Below are positions 1 to 9,853 of a stretch of 64,000 nt of DNA, piece after piece (the stretch's first letter is position 1; every line of letters starts with the position of its first letter). Origin of the DNA: Spiroplasma sp. TIUS-1 (GTDB lineage Bacteria; Bacillota_I; Bacilli_A; Mycoplasmatales; Mycoplasmataceae); NCBI RefSeq assembly GCF_010365785.1, contig NZ_CP048387.1, positions 558,001 through 622,000 of the forward strand, in the 5' to 3' direction. The position numbers were made by a program, and so were the translations under genes. A model generated the notes under the pieces. It worked only from the letters and a program-made list of their open reading frames with translations. It was not told the origin of the DNA and searched no databases.

Positions 1-276
1 TCTTTGATCTTCTTCATAATTTGAATCAACTTCCACAATCTCTTTGGGTATAAGCAATTTAGATTTAATTTCAATTAAATACGCCGCCATAATTAAATAT
101 TCACTCGCAATCTCTATATTTAAATTATTTGTTTTATTTATAAATTCAAGATATTGATTTGAAAGATCTAATAAATTAACATCCATAATTGACATGTTTT
201 TTTCACGAATCATTTCTAATAACAAGTCTAATGGACCATTAAAATTATCCAATTTAACTTCATTTCATTTAGACAT
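1..276 (-). CDS. scpA: Segregation and condensation protein A (partial, N-terminal part)
   Basis: This is the N-terminal 92 codons of ScpA, the kleisin subunit that bridges the SMC dimer in the chromosome-condensing SMC-ScpA-ScpB complex. The start shows the family signature FNGPLDLLLEMI near residues 12-23, followed by a segment like DVNLLDLSNQYLEFI. An SD sequence AGAGG lies just upstream of ATG 274-276 and sits in the last codons of the preceding gene, so the two are translationally linked. The C-terminal part, with the winged helix that binds the SMC head, lies beyond the left edge. Codon 4 is TGA read as Trp. Confidence 0.9.
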
Positions 277-278
277 TT

Positions 279-1109
279 TTAACCTCTTTTATCTTTTAAT
301 TTTTTAATCACTTTTGACATATCTTCATTTGTCACGATTGTTTCGTTAATTGCAATAAACAATCTACAAATGTAAATATATAACAAGTCAGATATTGGAT
401 TGATATTATATCTTAAGGAAGGATCAATGAAATCATGTTCCAGCATATTTCTTAATCTTCTGATTAAGTGTCAACCACTTGATTTTGTGAGTACTTCAAT
501 TATACCACTCAGCTCGTTAAATGATATTTTTGATTTTGAAAGAAACTTAATGTTTGGCAGGAAATCTACATAAAATTTAGCCATATACTTTTCATCAGTT
601 TGTACATTTCTTTTATATTTATCATTCATATGAATAGCAATATATGCCAATTTATCAAATACTGTAAATTGATATTTAAAAGTCTCAACTTGCAAGTGAT
701 ACTCATTTGATGTTATCTTACTTTTCTTTTCATAATCTCGTAGTGACTCGTTAGATTTAACTTTTGAAGCTGTATATCTAATTATTTCTTTTACTTCTTG
801 AAAAATATGTTGTTGCATAAAATCACTATTTACAAACATTAGTCTCGTCATGGCATTTTTAATTGCTTCAAAGTAGTTATATAAATTAGTAGTAGTAAGC
901 TTAATATAGTTTTCATCTCTAATATACTGATTCAATTCGATGCCTTGATCTTTAATATAATCATTTAGATTTTTAATTACAACATTGTAATCAAAAATAA
1001 CAGAATCAATATAAGAAATTAAATCATTATAATTTCTACTAAAGTCTGTATTTGATTTTAAAAAAGATTTTTTATCTTGATTTAATTTTCTTAGCTTATT
1101 TAAGTCCAT
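279..1109 (-). CDS. Hypothetical protein with a C-terminal RNxxxH (HEPN-like) motif
   Basis: I do not recognise this 276-residue protein as a named family. It is helical and charged, has no membrane segment, and reads through one TGA (Trp) at 471-473. Residues 220-225 are RNMLEH, which matches the R-N-x3-H catalytic signature of HEPN-fold ribonucleases, and the flanking sequence (HLIRRL before, DFIDPSLRYNI after) is helical and resembles a HEPN context. The gene ends 2 nt before scpA, whose SD it contains, so they are co-transcribed. No nucleotidyltransferase partner of the MNT/HepT type is visible. The HEPN assignment rests on this one motif and is an inference. Confidence 0.7.
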
Positions 1110-1129
1110 ATATGTATTTTAATATAAAA

Positions 1130-1167
1130 AAACTTACTTATGAGTTTTTAAACTAATAAGTAAGTTT
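1130..1167 (-). terminator. Rho-independent terminator after the epimerase gene
   Basis: An 11-bp perfect inverted repeat (AAACTTACTTA / TAAGTAAGTTT) with a 16-nt loop is followed on the minus strand by a T-run. Its distal arm contains the stop codon of the epimerase gene (1134-1136). Confidence 0.75.
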
Positions 1168-1997
1168 GAGCTGTGAGATTCATTTTTTAAAACTTTAACC
1201 ATACCCTTTTTATCTGACAACTCAATTATGTCATCGTTTGCAAAATCAGGAAGTCCATTTCATGGTTCAAAGCATAATCACTTTGTACCTCCATCTTTTG
1301 ATCATAATAACATTGTTTCAAAATCAGAAACCATAAAATCAATTTCTCTACTGCTATCTCTATATTCAACCTTAGTAGAATTCATTTTTATAACAGCAGG
1401 ATTAATGTCAGGACTCCACTTAACATCATTAAGCTTTATTTCATTTGTAGTATACGTTTTGCTATTTAAATCAACAAATCCATTCGGAAATACATTTGTA
1501 AATTTTTCAACTTTGTTATATTTAACTACTCCATCTTTATTTGTTTTAAATGCAGGATGGTGTCCAAAAGAGTAAAACAAATCTTTTGTCTCAGATCTAT
1601 TAATTACTGTATTTCTTATACTTAATTCATTTGAACTTTTTAATTCAAATTCAACTCTCAATTCAAATTCAAATGGGTACATTTTGAATAATTCTTTGTC
1701 TGAAGAAAGCAAAAATGAAACTTTATTGTCTTCTAATTTTTCTATAGTCCATTTGTCAGCAGTATGTCCTTGAACAAATCCATGTTTAGGCATTTTATAA
1801 ATTTTTGATTCATATATGAAACTGTCATCTTTTAATTTACCGCAAATTGGAAATAATATAGGTGAAACTTTATCTCAGCTTCCTTCTTTTTGATAGAGAA
1901 ATTCAGTATTTCCTTTTTTCAAACTAATCATTTCCACTGGATCTGTTTTTAATGAAAGGACTAGATCACCATTATTAATATTAATTACATTAGTCAT
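1134..1997 (-). CDS. Aldose 1-epimerase (galactose mutarotase) family protein
   Basis: This is a 287-residue protein of the galactose-mutarotase superfamily, which interconverts alpha and beta anomers of free or phosphorylated sugars in the cytoplasm. Visible features are the N-terminal LFPICGKL segment, the central YSFGHHPAF motif carrying the conserved histidines, and a C-terminal LCFEPWNGLPD motif that holds the conserved acidic residue, typical of the YeaD/LacX-like branch. TGA codons at conserved Trp positions are read through. The start at 1995-1997 overlaps the 3' end of the upstream transporter by 8 nt, so the two form an operon. That linkage suggests a sugar as the transporter substrate, but this is an inference. 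Confidence 0.85.
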
Positions 1998-3546
1998 ATA
2001 TATTTAAATCCGTATCTTCAAAATCAGAGTTGCTGTGATGAATACTTACTTCATCATTTATTTCTTCAATTGCAACTTGCTCTCTTGCTCTTGAAATAAA
2101 AGTTTTTTGAACTATTTTTTTCATTCTAAACTGTGATTCTGAAATATCATTTTCATCACCAATAACATCTTTTCACCAAAATTGAAAGAAACCAAATCAA
2201 ATTAACAACATACATGCCCCTATTAATAACAGAAAACTACCTAAATCATTAATACTCTCATATTCTTTAAATGACAAGCTTCCGTTAATTTCAATGTGCT
2301 CAACCAATTTAGATGTATTCAATAAAATTGAGTTTGTTGCTCCATGCACAGTAGAAGTGATTATATCTAATAATCATTTGGCCAAAATAGATCCAGTTGC
2401 AATTAAACCCGGTAATGCAATAATTGCTTTTCTCCTAAAGTGTCAACTAATCGATAAACCAAATAATGATTGAAATATTGCAAAGTACATTGCATTACCA
2501 AGCATTAACATAATCAAAAATACAATTCCACTGTGGAAAAAAATTAGGAACATAAATGTTGCAAATAATATTGTTGCCAAAGTCATCATAGAAAAATATA
2601 TACCAATTTTTTTAAAAAATAATCTATATATTGGATAACTTAAAATCATTGGTAGTACAAATGTTGATGCTTTAAATAAAGACAATGTTGATTTAATATT
2701 TTCAATATTAAAACCATCCTTATCCAATAAAGCAATCATTAAGTTCATTGATATATTTGAATTGTTAACTGCAAATACAAATCCTAAAATTATTGACAAT
2801 CATAATAATTTATAACCTATCTTTTTTTTATAAGGCTTTAGTTCAATAAGAACGTCCTCCCCAAACTGACCAGATTGAGAAACATCTTCATCTATTTTAA
2901 ATGTCATAATCAATGAAACTATTAGCATAATAACCATTATTGGAGCTGCTGTATAAATAATTGCATCTCCAAATTCATTTGCCAACGATTGAATAAAGAA
3001 ACCTATTGAGTTACCCAACAAGTAAACTGTACTAATAAAGAATGAAACTGATATTGTTGATATTTTATAATAATGTTGCTCAGCAAAGAAAACTTGTTGA
3101 ATTGTGTAAAGAGCCAATAATCAACCAATCAAAATAACGTTGATTACCAATAGTATAATTGTTGTTTCTGAAAAGTACATTATCAAAACTAATATAAAGT
3201 TAAGAATCTGTAGAAAACCAGTAATAATAAACAGCTTTTTAGCTGAGTGTAATCAGTACCTAATGATTAAGTTGAATATTGGTCTAAATATTGCATTAAA
3301 GAATAATATACCAAATACATACATCATGATAATCACGGGTGTACTTATATTTATATTGTATAAGTTAGAAATTGTATCTTGTAAATTGGAAACTAAAAAC
3401 CCTCCAATTATTCAAAACATTAATGTTTGTAAACAGTAATTAACTGTTTTTTTAACCATTTTTTCTTTAATGATCAGAGTTATAAAAACTCCTACACCAA
3501 CAAGCAATAACAGTGGAAAAATAACCAATAAAGCAAAATTGTCCAT
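1990..3546 (-). CDS. MFS-like multi-pass membrane transporter
   Basis: This is a 518-residue integral membrane protein with about twelve hydrophobic segments, a layout like the major facilitator superfamily: two blocks of roughly six segments joined by a charged cytoplasmic loop near residues 220-250 (rich in E, D, Q and K). The C-terminal tail of about 60 residues is hydrophilic and acidic. An SD (AAAAGGGA) precedes ATG 3544-3546. The stop overlaps the epimerase start, so the pair is coupled. The substrate cannot be read from sequence; sugar transport is suggested only by the epimerase partner. Confidence 0.75.
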
Positions 3547-3634
3547 ATAAATCCCTTTTAAATAATATAGATATTATATCTTAATCATTATTTTCATGCC
3601 ACATTCTTTGCCAACATAGATATGAATCAAAAAT

Positions 3635-3660
3635 AAAAAATCAGCCAAAGCTGATTTTTT
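3635..3660 (-). terminator. Rho-independent terminator after ldh
   Basis: Stem AAAAAATCAGC / GCTGATTTTTT with a 4-nt loop lies just after the ldh stop, with T-rich sequence on the minus-strand exit side. Confidence 0.85.
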
Positions 3661-3666
3661 ATTTAA

Positions 3667-4623
3667 TTATTTAATTGCTGCTTCTGCTGCTTTGTATGAT
3701 TCACGTAATTTAGAGAATGACTCATTAAATTGTTTTTGTTCTTCGTCTGATAATTTTCATTCAATAATTGATTCTCATCCATTTGCTCCAACAATTGCTG
3801 GAACTCCTGTGTAAAGACCTTTATTTCCATATTCACCGTTAACTAAAGCTCCAATCATTAATGATGATCTTTCATTTTTTAAAACCGCTTGTAAAATACG
3901 AGCTAAACAAACTCCAATTCCGTAGAATGTAGCACGTTTTTTTTCTATAATTTTGTATGCCATGTGTACAGCATCTTCTCTAATTTGGTCAAGTTCTTGT
4001 TGCTTAATTTTACCTTCAGCAATATATTCAGCTAATGGTTTACCCATAACTGTTGCTTGTGATCAACATGCAACTGATGAATCACCATGTTCTCCCATTA
4101 AGTATGCATTTACTGAAGTTGGGTGCACATTTAATTTTTCTGCCAATAATCTTCTTAATCTAGCTGAGTCAAGTGTTGTACCTGAACCAATAATTGATTT
4201 TGCATCAAATTTTGTTACATCCTCGTAAACTTTTGTTAATACATCAACTGGATTAGAAGCAATAATTGTTACCCCTTTAAATCCAGATTTTTTAATTTCA
4301 AGTCCAATCGTTTTCATAATTTTTGCATTATCAGCAACCATATCCAATCTTGTTTCACCTGGTTTTTGTGGTCTCCCTGCTGTAATAACTACAACATCAG
4401 CATCTTTACAATCACTGTAATTCCCTGATTTGATACTTGAAAATGAGTTTGGTAATACTGCAAGTGTATCTGCTAAGTCTAATTGGTTACCATCGGCTGC
4501 ATCTTTGAATACGTCAATTAATACATATTCTGAAGCTATTCCTTGGTTAATTGATGCATACATAAATGATGTACCAACGGCACCACAACCAACTAAAACT
4601 ACTTTTTGTCCTTTTCTGTTCAT
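3667..4623 (-). CDS. ldh: L-lactate dehydrogenase
   Basis: This cytoplasmic enzyme (318 residues, normal family length) reduces pyruvate to L-lactate and regenerates NAD+ at the end of glycolysis. The Rossmann motif VGCGAVG is at residues 10-16, the mobile loop GRPQKPGETR carries the substrate-binding arginine, and GEHGDS carries the catalytic histidine. The start at 4621-4623 is chosen over an upstream in-frame ATG because GTAGGAG lies at proper spacing and family alignment begins here. It has its own terminator and a -10 hexamer TATAAT at 4648-4653, so it is probably monocistronic. Confidence 0.97.
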
Positions 4624-4647
4624 AATAAATTCTCCTACATGTAATAG

Positions 4648-4653
4648 ATTATA
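4648..4653 (-). promoter_or_regulatory. Candidate -10 element of ldh promoter
   Basis: TATAAT on the minus strand lies 25 nt upstream of the ldh start codon. A TTGTCA lies upstream but at a spacing shorter than the usual 17 nt, so only the -10 is convincing. Confidence 0.5.
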
Positions 4654-4735
4654 TATAAAAAAACAATGACAAATTACCATTATTCATTTAATAAATTAGA
4701 TATACATTTTTCGCAAAGCTTTCCTTTCAAAAAAT

Positions 4736-4760
4736 AAAAAATAGCAATAAGCTATTTTTT
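4736..4760 (-). terminator. Rho-independent terminator after frr
   Basis: Perfect stem AAAAAATAGC / GCTATTTTTT with a 5-nt loop, immediately downstream of the frr stop, with more T-rich sequence beyond it. Confidence 0.85.
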
Positions 4761-4765
4761 TATTT

Positions 4766-5314
4766 TTAGATTGACATAACTTCTTTTTCTTTTTCAGCAG
4801 ATATTTTATCAATTGATTCAATAAATTCTTTAGTTAATTTATCAACAATTTCCATTACATCTCTTTCTCAGTCTTCGTTTTGCCCTGCAGCTTTAATTTC
4901 TGAATTAGCATCTCTTCTCAAGTTTCTAATTTTTACTCTGTAATTTTCAGTATCTTTTTTAATCTCTTTGACAATTTGTTGACGTGTTTCAGTTGTAAGA
5001 GCTGGAACTTTAACTCTAACTAATCCACCTTCATTAGAAACAGTAACACCCAAATTTGATTTATTGATTGCAGCAGCAACTGGAGCTACTAATGATCTAT
5101 CATATGGAGTTACAACTAATTGTTGTGCCTCAGGTGAAGTTATTGATGCTAAATGTTTAATTGGTGTTGGTGTACCATAGTAATCAACAACAACAGAATT
5201 TAAGATAATACCACTTGCTCTACCTGTTCTAAATTTTGTTAAATGGTCTTCGAACATTTCAATTACGTCAGCCATTTCTATTTTTTTAATTTCAATTATT
5301 TCTTGCATATTCAT
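4766..5314 (-). CDS. frr: Ribosome recycling factor
   Basis: This 182-residue protein (family about 185) splits post-termination ribosomes together with EF-G. The conserved FRTGRAS and YYGTPTPI segments, the LVVTPYDRS block and the C-terminal KIRNLRRDAN motif are all present. ATG 5312-5314 has AAGGA about 9 nt upstream; a second ATG two codons later is a possible alternative. It lies 12 nt after pyrH, the common bacterial pyrH-frr pairing, and is the last gene of its operon. Confidence 0.96.
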
Positions 5315-5326
5315 ATGTTTATTTCC

Positions 5327-6037
5327 TTATTCAATTATTGTCATTTCTGTTTTATTGTTTATTACGTTAACAATATTATTTTTAGCATTTATATCAAATA
5401 CAACTATTGTCATTTTTGCATCTCTACATGTAGATGCCGCTGTTGAATCCATAACTTGTAAGTTTTTGTCAACTAATTCAGTATGAGTTAGATGACTGAA
5501 GAATTTAGCGTTTGGGTTTGTTTTAGGATCTGCATCATAAACACCTTTAACTCCATTTTTTCCCATAAGTATTGCATCAGCTCCAATCTCTATAGCACGA
5601 ATTGCTGCTGCTGTATCTGTTGTAAAGTGTGAGTAACCTGTTCCACCAGCAAACAACACTATATATCCATTTTTAAGTTCTTCACGAGCTTGTATATAGT
5701 TATAAGGAGATGTTAGGGTTTTTATTTCTAATGCAGAATAAACTTTTACCTTATCGTATCCTCTTTTTCTCAAAACACCTGCAAAAGCAATTGTGTTCAT
5801 TATTGTTCCAAACATACCCATAAAATCAGCATCAATTTTATTTAGCTCAAGTGTGCCAGCTAATTTACCTCTTCATATATTACCAGCACCTATAACAACA
5901 CCTATTTCTATACCTTGTTTAGCAAGTTGTATAACTTGATCAGCATAGTTATAAATTGATTCTTTTTCATACATTTCATGCTCACCTTTTAATGATTCAC
6001 CTGAAAGTTTTAACAGAACTCTTTTCAATTTTTTCAT
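5327..6037 (-). CDS. pyrH: UMP kinase
   Basis: UMP kinase (236 residues) phosphorylates UMP to UDP, feeding RNA and CDP synthesis; it is a hexameric amino-acid-kinase-fold enzyme. The N-terminal KLSGESL, the VVIGAGNIWRG loop, the MNTIAF segment and the LMGKNGVKGVYDADP nucleotide-binding block are all present. An SD-like GGTGGG precedes ATG 6035-6037. It sits between the flavin-reductase-like gene and frr, in the same direction. Confidence 0.96.
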
Positions 6038-6065
6038 AAAAAAACCCACCTAATATTTAATAATA

Positions 6066-6656
6066 TTATAATGGTTTTTTATCTAGTTTATAATATTCTC
6101 TGAATTTAATATTAATCGGAGAGATTTTCTTAGAGTTAATAATTCCGTTCTTATCAATGATGTTCTCATTGGCACTAACTTTATTAATCATAAAATTTAT
6201 TGTTACAAAATTATTATTCTCATAATTTATAATTTTTAGAACCGAAAGTTCAAGAACCAACTCTGAATCTTTAAACACAATTAAGTTTTTAAACTTATCT
6301 GATTCAACATATTTAAATCTTGAATTATCAATTATTTTTTTCTTCTCTTTTGGTGTATGAGTTTTCTTGCTTAGCTCTTTAATTAAAGGAACCATAGCAT
6401 GCGATGGAACATTTAAAATAGCTCTATCTGACATTGTTAAGTTTTTGTATGTCAACGACTCTAATGTAGTTGCCACAGAAACAATGTTTTTATACACGAA
6501 GAAAGATGAATAAACTGAAACGTTTTGTTCATAGTTATCTGGATTGTGAGTTGAAATTAAACAAACAGGAAATCCTCAATAAATACTTTGAGAGTTGATT
6601 TGTTTGAATTGATCTACAATTATTTGATCATTTAAATTATTTGTTGAATTAGGCAT
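6066..6656 (-). CDS. Flavin reductase-like (FMN-binding split-barrel) protein
   Basis: This 196-residue protein resembles the flavin reductase/flavoredoxin family that binds FMN in a split beta-barrel. The N-terminal FPVCLISTHNPDNYEQNVS pattern, the VYSSFFVY strand, a TYKNL turn and the AILNVPSHAMV segment follow the order seen in that family, with REYYKL near the C-terminus. Sequence divergence is high and I see no independent cofactor test. AAAGG lies at good spacing before ATG 6654-6656. It is probably co-transcribed with pyrH and frr. Confidence 0.6.
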
Positions 6657-6716
6657 TTAATCAACCTTTCTGTGGTAATTTAAGTATTACCTAACTACTA
6701 TATTTTATAATAAATA

Positions 6717-7280
6717 CTAGATTTTATCAACTCTTTGAGCTGTTTTTTTTCATGTTTCGAAGCTTATTTCTTTTACTTCTTTTCCCATAGATTCTACGTT
6801 TTCAAGTATAATTTTTTCAAATTTTGAACCAATTATAAACGATGTTGACTTCAATTGTTTTCTTTGATTTTTAAACGCAATAAACAATCTTTTTCTATCA
6901 TTATCTAAAATAATTGCTTCTATTTGGTCAATTCTAATTTTGTCACTAAATATATAAATTTCATCATTTGTTATAACAAGAGATATTTTATTAAACAAAA
7001 TCAACATGATTGCAAAAGATATAAAAGTAAGTGCAAAGCCTATTATTAAAAGTATTGTTGAAGACTTTTGGTCTTTAACTGCTAGTGAACTTATTACCAA
7101 TAAAAACATGACTCCCATAAGTGTTATTAGAAATCCAATTATGGGATAATTGACTTCTTTTACTTTTGAATTTAATTTAACTATTTTTACAACATAAAAT
7201 ATTGTTGACAAAAGAACTATTACACCTATAACAATTAGTACTCAAGAAAATGCTACCATTGCTTCGCTTTGAAAATTCAT
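6717..7280 (-). CDS. Hypothetical membrane protein, four N-terminal TM segments
   Basis: This 187-residue protein has about four hydrophobic segments in the first 110 residues, followed by a soluble C-terminal half with a strand pattern (VITNDEIYIFSDKIRIDQI, RLFIAF) reminiscent of small membrane-attached PH-like domains. I do not recognise a family. AAAGAGG precedes ATG 7278-7280, and TATAAT at 7296-7301 is a candidate -10, so this is probably the first gene of the 7280-to-4766 operon (this gene, flavin-reductase-like, pyrH, frr). One TGA (Trp) near the end is read through to the TAG at 6717-6719. Confidence 0.75.
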
Positions 7281-7295
7281 ATATACCTCTTTACT

Positions 7296-7301
7296 ATTAT
7301 A
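7296..7301 (-). promoter_or_regulatory. Candidate -10 element for the membrane protein-pyrH-frr operon
   Basis: TATAAT on the minus strand, 16 nt upstream of the ATG and just upstream of the SD. No strong -35 is evident. Confidence 0.4.
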
Positions 7302-7353
7302 GATTTTATCATTAATTTAAAAGTCACTAGAAGTTTATGCTATCCTAAATAAA

Positions 7354-7376
7354 AAAACGACATATTATGTCGTTTT
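7354..7376 (-). terminator. Rho-independent terminator after tsf
   Basis: 10-bp stem AAAACGACAT / ATGTCGTTTT with a 3-nt loop and a following T-run on the minus strand. Confidence 0.88.
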
Positions 7377-7393
7377 AAAAAATATAAGTCTTA

Positions 7394-8272
7394 TTATTTT
7401 AATTGAGCTGCAACTTCTGCTGCAAAGTCAGTTGTAACTTTTTCAATACCTTCACCAACTTCAAATCTAACCATAGATTTTAAAGTTACCTTTTTAGAAG
7501 ATAATCAAGTTTTAACTTTGACTTTTTCGTCCATTACAAAACCTTGTTCTAGTAAAACAACATCTGAAAGTCTTTTACTTAATTTACCTGCAAGAATACC
7601 TGCTTGAACTTTTTCTGGTTTACCATTTAAATCTGTTGTCTCTTTAATAATGTGCATTTCTGTATCCTTAAATTCTTGAGGTACATCTTCAGTACTTAAA
7701 TATTTAGGAGACATTGCAGCAACGTGCATTGCCAAGTTATAAGCATCTTCTTGTGAAATAACACCTTCAAAATCTAATAATACAGATATTCTTTTATTAG
7801 AGTGATTATAAATTGAAACTGTATGACCTTCTTTAATCATTGCATAAGCTGCTCTTCTGAATTCAATTTTTTCACCAATCGTAGCTGTTGCTGAAAGACA
7901 AGTTTCTTTAATTGTTGATCCATTATTAACTTTAACGTTTAAAGCTTCTTCTGGAGTGTTGAAATCATTATTTAACAATGCATCAGCAATTGACTCAATG
8001 ATATCTAAGAATTTTTTATTTTGTGAAACAAAATCTGTTTCTGAGTTAACTTCGAATACCACAACTTTTTTATTGTTTGATTTTGCGTAAGCAACACCTT
8101 CAGCGGCAACTCTATCTGCTTTTTTAGCGGCTTTAGCTAAACCATTTTCTCTTAATCAAACGATTGCTTTTTCTATATCACCGTTTGTAGCATCAAGAGC
8201 TTTTTTACAATCCATCATACCAGCTGAAGTAATTTCTCTAAGTTGTTTAATTAATTGAGGTGATACTGCCAT
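7394..8272 (-). CDS. tsf: Translation elongation factor Ts
   Basis: EF-Ts (292 residues) is the nucleotide exchange factor for EF-Tu. The N-terminal UBA-like domain with [16 protein letters not shown], the [13 protein letters not shown] motif and the dimerization core with [13 protein letters not shown] are intact. It starts inside the stop of rpsB (TAATG, 1-nt overlap), so its translation is coupled to S2, and it ends at a strong terminator. Confidence 0.97.
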
Positions 8273-9084
8273 TATTTTTTTTCTCCTTCAATTGCTTTAA
8301 TTTCAGTAGTTGAGTTATCAGGTTTGCTTTCTCTCAAGTAATTGTTAACTCTTTCTTCTTTTTTAGGAGCAACTGTTTTTAGCACTGATGGTGCAATTTT
8401 TAACCCCGCACCTTCAGCATAAGCTTCAACAATAATGTTAATTATCATATTGATTGATTCTGAAATATCATCATTTGCTGGAATAATGTAATCAACTAAA
8501 TCTGGGTTTACATTTGTATCACAAATAGCAATAACTGGTATATTTAACTTTCTAGCTTCTTTAACAGCTATTTCGTCATGTTTTGGATCAACAACAAATA
8601 CTGCTGCTGGCAATTTAGACATAAACTTAATTCCACCTAAAGCTCTTTCTAATTTATCTTTTTCTTTTCTAATTAAGATTTGTTCTTTTTTAGGTCTTAA
8701 TGAAATTTTTCCTGTTTTGATTTCATTTTCAATATCTCATAATGCTTTAATACGCAATGAAATTGTTTTCATGTTTGTAAGTGTTCCACCTAATCAACGT
8801 GAATCAATGTAAAAATTTTGGATTCTATTAGCTCCCTCTTTTACTCCTAATTGTGCAACTGGCTTAGTTCCAACAAAAATAATTTTTTGTTTTGCTTTAC
8901 CTAATTCAGACACAAATTTTTTTGCTTCTTCTAATTTTTCAACTGTTTTAGTTAAATCAATTATGTGAGTTTTATTTTTAGCACCATAAATATATGGTTT
9001 CATTTTTGGATTCCAAACTTTTGTTTGGTGCCCATATTGACATCCTGCATTTTGCAGATCATCTCTAGATACTTTTGTTGACAT
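8272..9084 (-). CDS. rpsB: 30S ribosomal protein S2
   Basis: S2 (270 residues) binds the 30S head and recruits S1-like factors. Family landmarks [20 protein letters not shown], the [10 protein letters not shown] segment and [13 protein letters not shown] are present, followed by a short charged C-terminal tail of about 35 residues. The start at 9082-9084 has AAAGGAAAAG upstream; an in-frame ATG ten codons earlier (9112-9114) lacks an SD and lies outside the family alignment. Upstream is a structured leader (9085-9222). Confidence 0.96.
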
Positions 9085-9222
9085 CTTTTCTTTTCCTTTT
9101 CGTTGTTCTTCCATTTAGTTCTAAAGAGCACCACCCCTTGTTTATACAAGTAAGCACTAGGCACTCAAATTCCTAAGTGTGTTTCGTTAAATTAATAATC
9201 GATACAATATTAATTATATATA
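9085..9222 (-). promoter_or_regulatory. Structured 5' leader of rpsB-tsf (candidate S2 autoregulatory RNA)
   Basis: In the transcript, GAGUGCC (9166-9160) can pair over all seven positions (two G-U) with GGUGCUC (9132-9126), enclosing an inner hairpin CUUG-UAUAAA-CAAG (9150-9137) and a G-rich stretch (GGGGUGG). The SD follows about 25 nt later. A TATAAT (9214-9219) could serve as -10. Autoregulation by S2 is an inference from position and folding. Confidence 0.45.
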
Positions 9223-9224
9223 AA

Positions 9225-9250
9225 AAAATAATCTCAATTGAGATTATTTT
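9225..9250 (-). terminator. Rho-independent terminator overlapping the rpmA stop
   Basis: 26-bp perfect palindrome centred on CAATTG (AAAATAATCTCAA / TTGAGATTATTTT), followed by seven T on the minus strand. It contains the rpmA stop codon at 9244-9246. Confidence 0.85.
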
Positions 9251-9534
9251 GTTTCTTGAGGAACAACAATAGCTTTTGTTCTTCCTTTACCAAATTTTTG
9301 ATATTTAACAATTCCTGAAACTAGTGCAAATAGTGTATCATCCCCACCACGTCCTACGTTATCACCAGGGTGAATTTTTGTACCACGTTGTCTAAAGATA
9401 ATTGAACCTGCATTTGCAAATTCTCCATCTGCTTTTTTTGCACCCAATCTTTTTGATTCTGAGTCACGTCCATTTCTTGTAGACCCAACTCCTTTTTTAG
9501 AAGCAAAATACTGTAGCCCTAATAAAAATCTCAT
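9244..9534 (-). CDS. rpmA: 50S ribosomal protein L27 with cleavable N-terminal extension
   Basis: L27 (96 residues) reaches into the peptidyl-transferase centre with its N-terminus. Here the mature [15 protein letters not shown] sequence is preceded by [10 protein letters not shown], the Firmicute/mollicute-type extension that must be removed by the Prp cysteine protease at the LQYF-ASKKG junction. The body shows the usual [15 protein letters not shown] and [11 protein letters not shown] motifs. It lies 3 nt after prp and is the last gene of the rplU-prp-rpmA operon. Confidence 0.97.
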   Translation of the reverse strand: MRFLLGLQYFASKKGVGSTRNGRDSESKRLGAKKADGEFANAGSIIFRQRGTKIHPGDNVGRGGDDTLFALVSGIVKYQKFGKGRTKAIVVPQETK

Positions 9535-9537
9535 AAC

Positions 9538-9852
9538 TTATTCCTCCATTATTTTTAAATTCTTTGGATATTGAACTTCGATTGTTTGTAATTGAATTTT
9601 AATAAATAATAACATTCTCTGAAGTTCAAGGTCTTCTTTTTTTAATACTTTAATAATCATTTCATTATCTAAAACTTTTAAATTTACACTTTTGTCTGCT
9701 AATAATTCAAGAGCATTCAAGGCCCCAATCATTATTGCGGTTACTCCTGCACAAATCAAATCATTTCCAAATTTTCCTGCATTTGCATGACCTGTAACTG
9801 TAATTGATTCAATCACATTATTGTTACATTTCTTTATTAAAGTTTTAATCAT
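9538..9852 (-). CDS. prp: Ribosomal-processing cysteine protease Prp
   Basis: Prp (104 residues, YsxB family) removes the N-terminal extension of L27. The catalytic pair is visible: His22 in VTGHANAG and Cys34 in DLICAGVTA, the positions used in Staphylococcus aureus Prp. It sits between rplU and rpmA, its usual place. Only 1 nt separates it from the rplU stop, so translation is probably coupled. Confidence 0.95.
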   Translation of the reverse strand: MIKTLIKKCNNNVIESITVTGHANAGKFGNDLICAGVTAIMIGALNALELLADKSVNLKVLDNEMIIKVLKKEDLELQRMLLFIKIQLQTIEVQYPKNLKIMEE

Positions 9853-9853
9853 T

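Noticed and set aside
1228-1575. 115-codon plus-strand open frame opposite the epimerase gene.
   Set aside because: Antisense shadow; the minus-strand gene has clear family motifs.
9082-9114. Upstream ATG (9112-9114) as the rpsB start.
   Set aside because: No SD, and it adds residues outside the family alignment; ATG 9082-9084 has a good SD.
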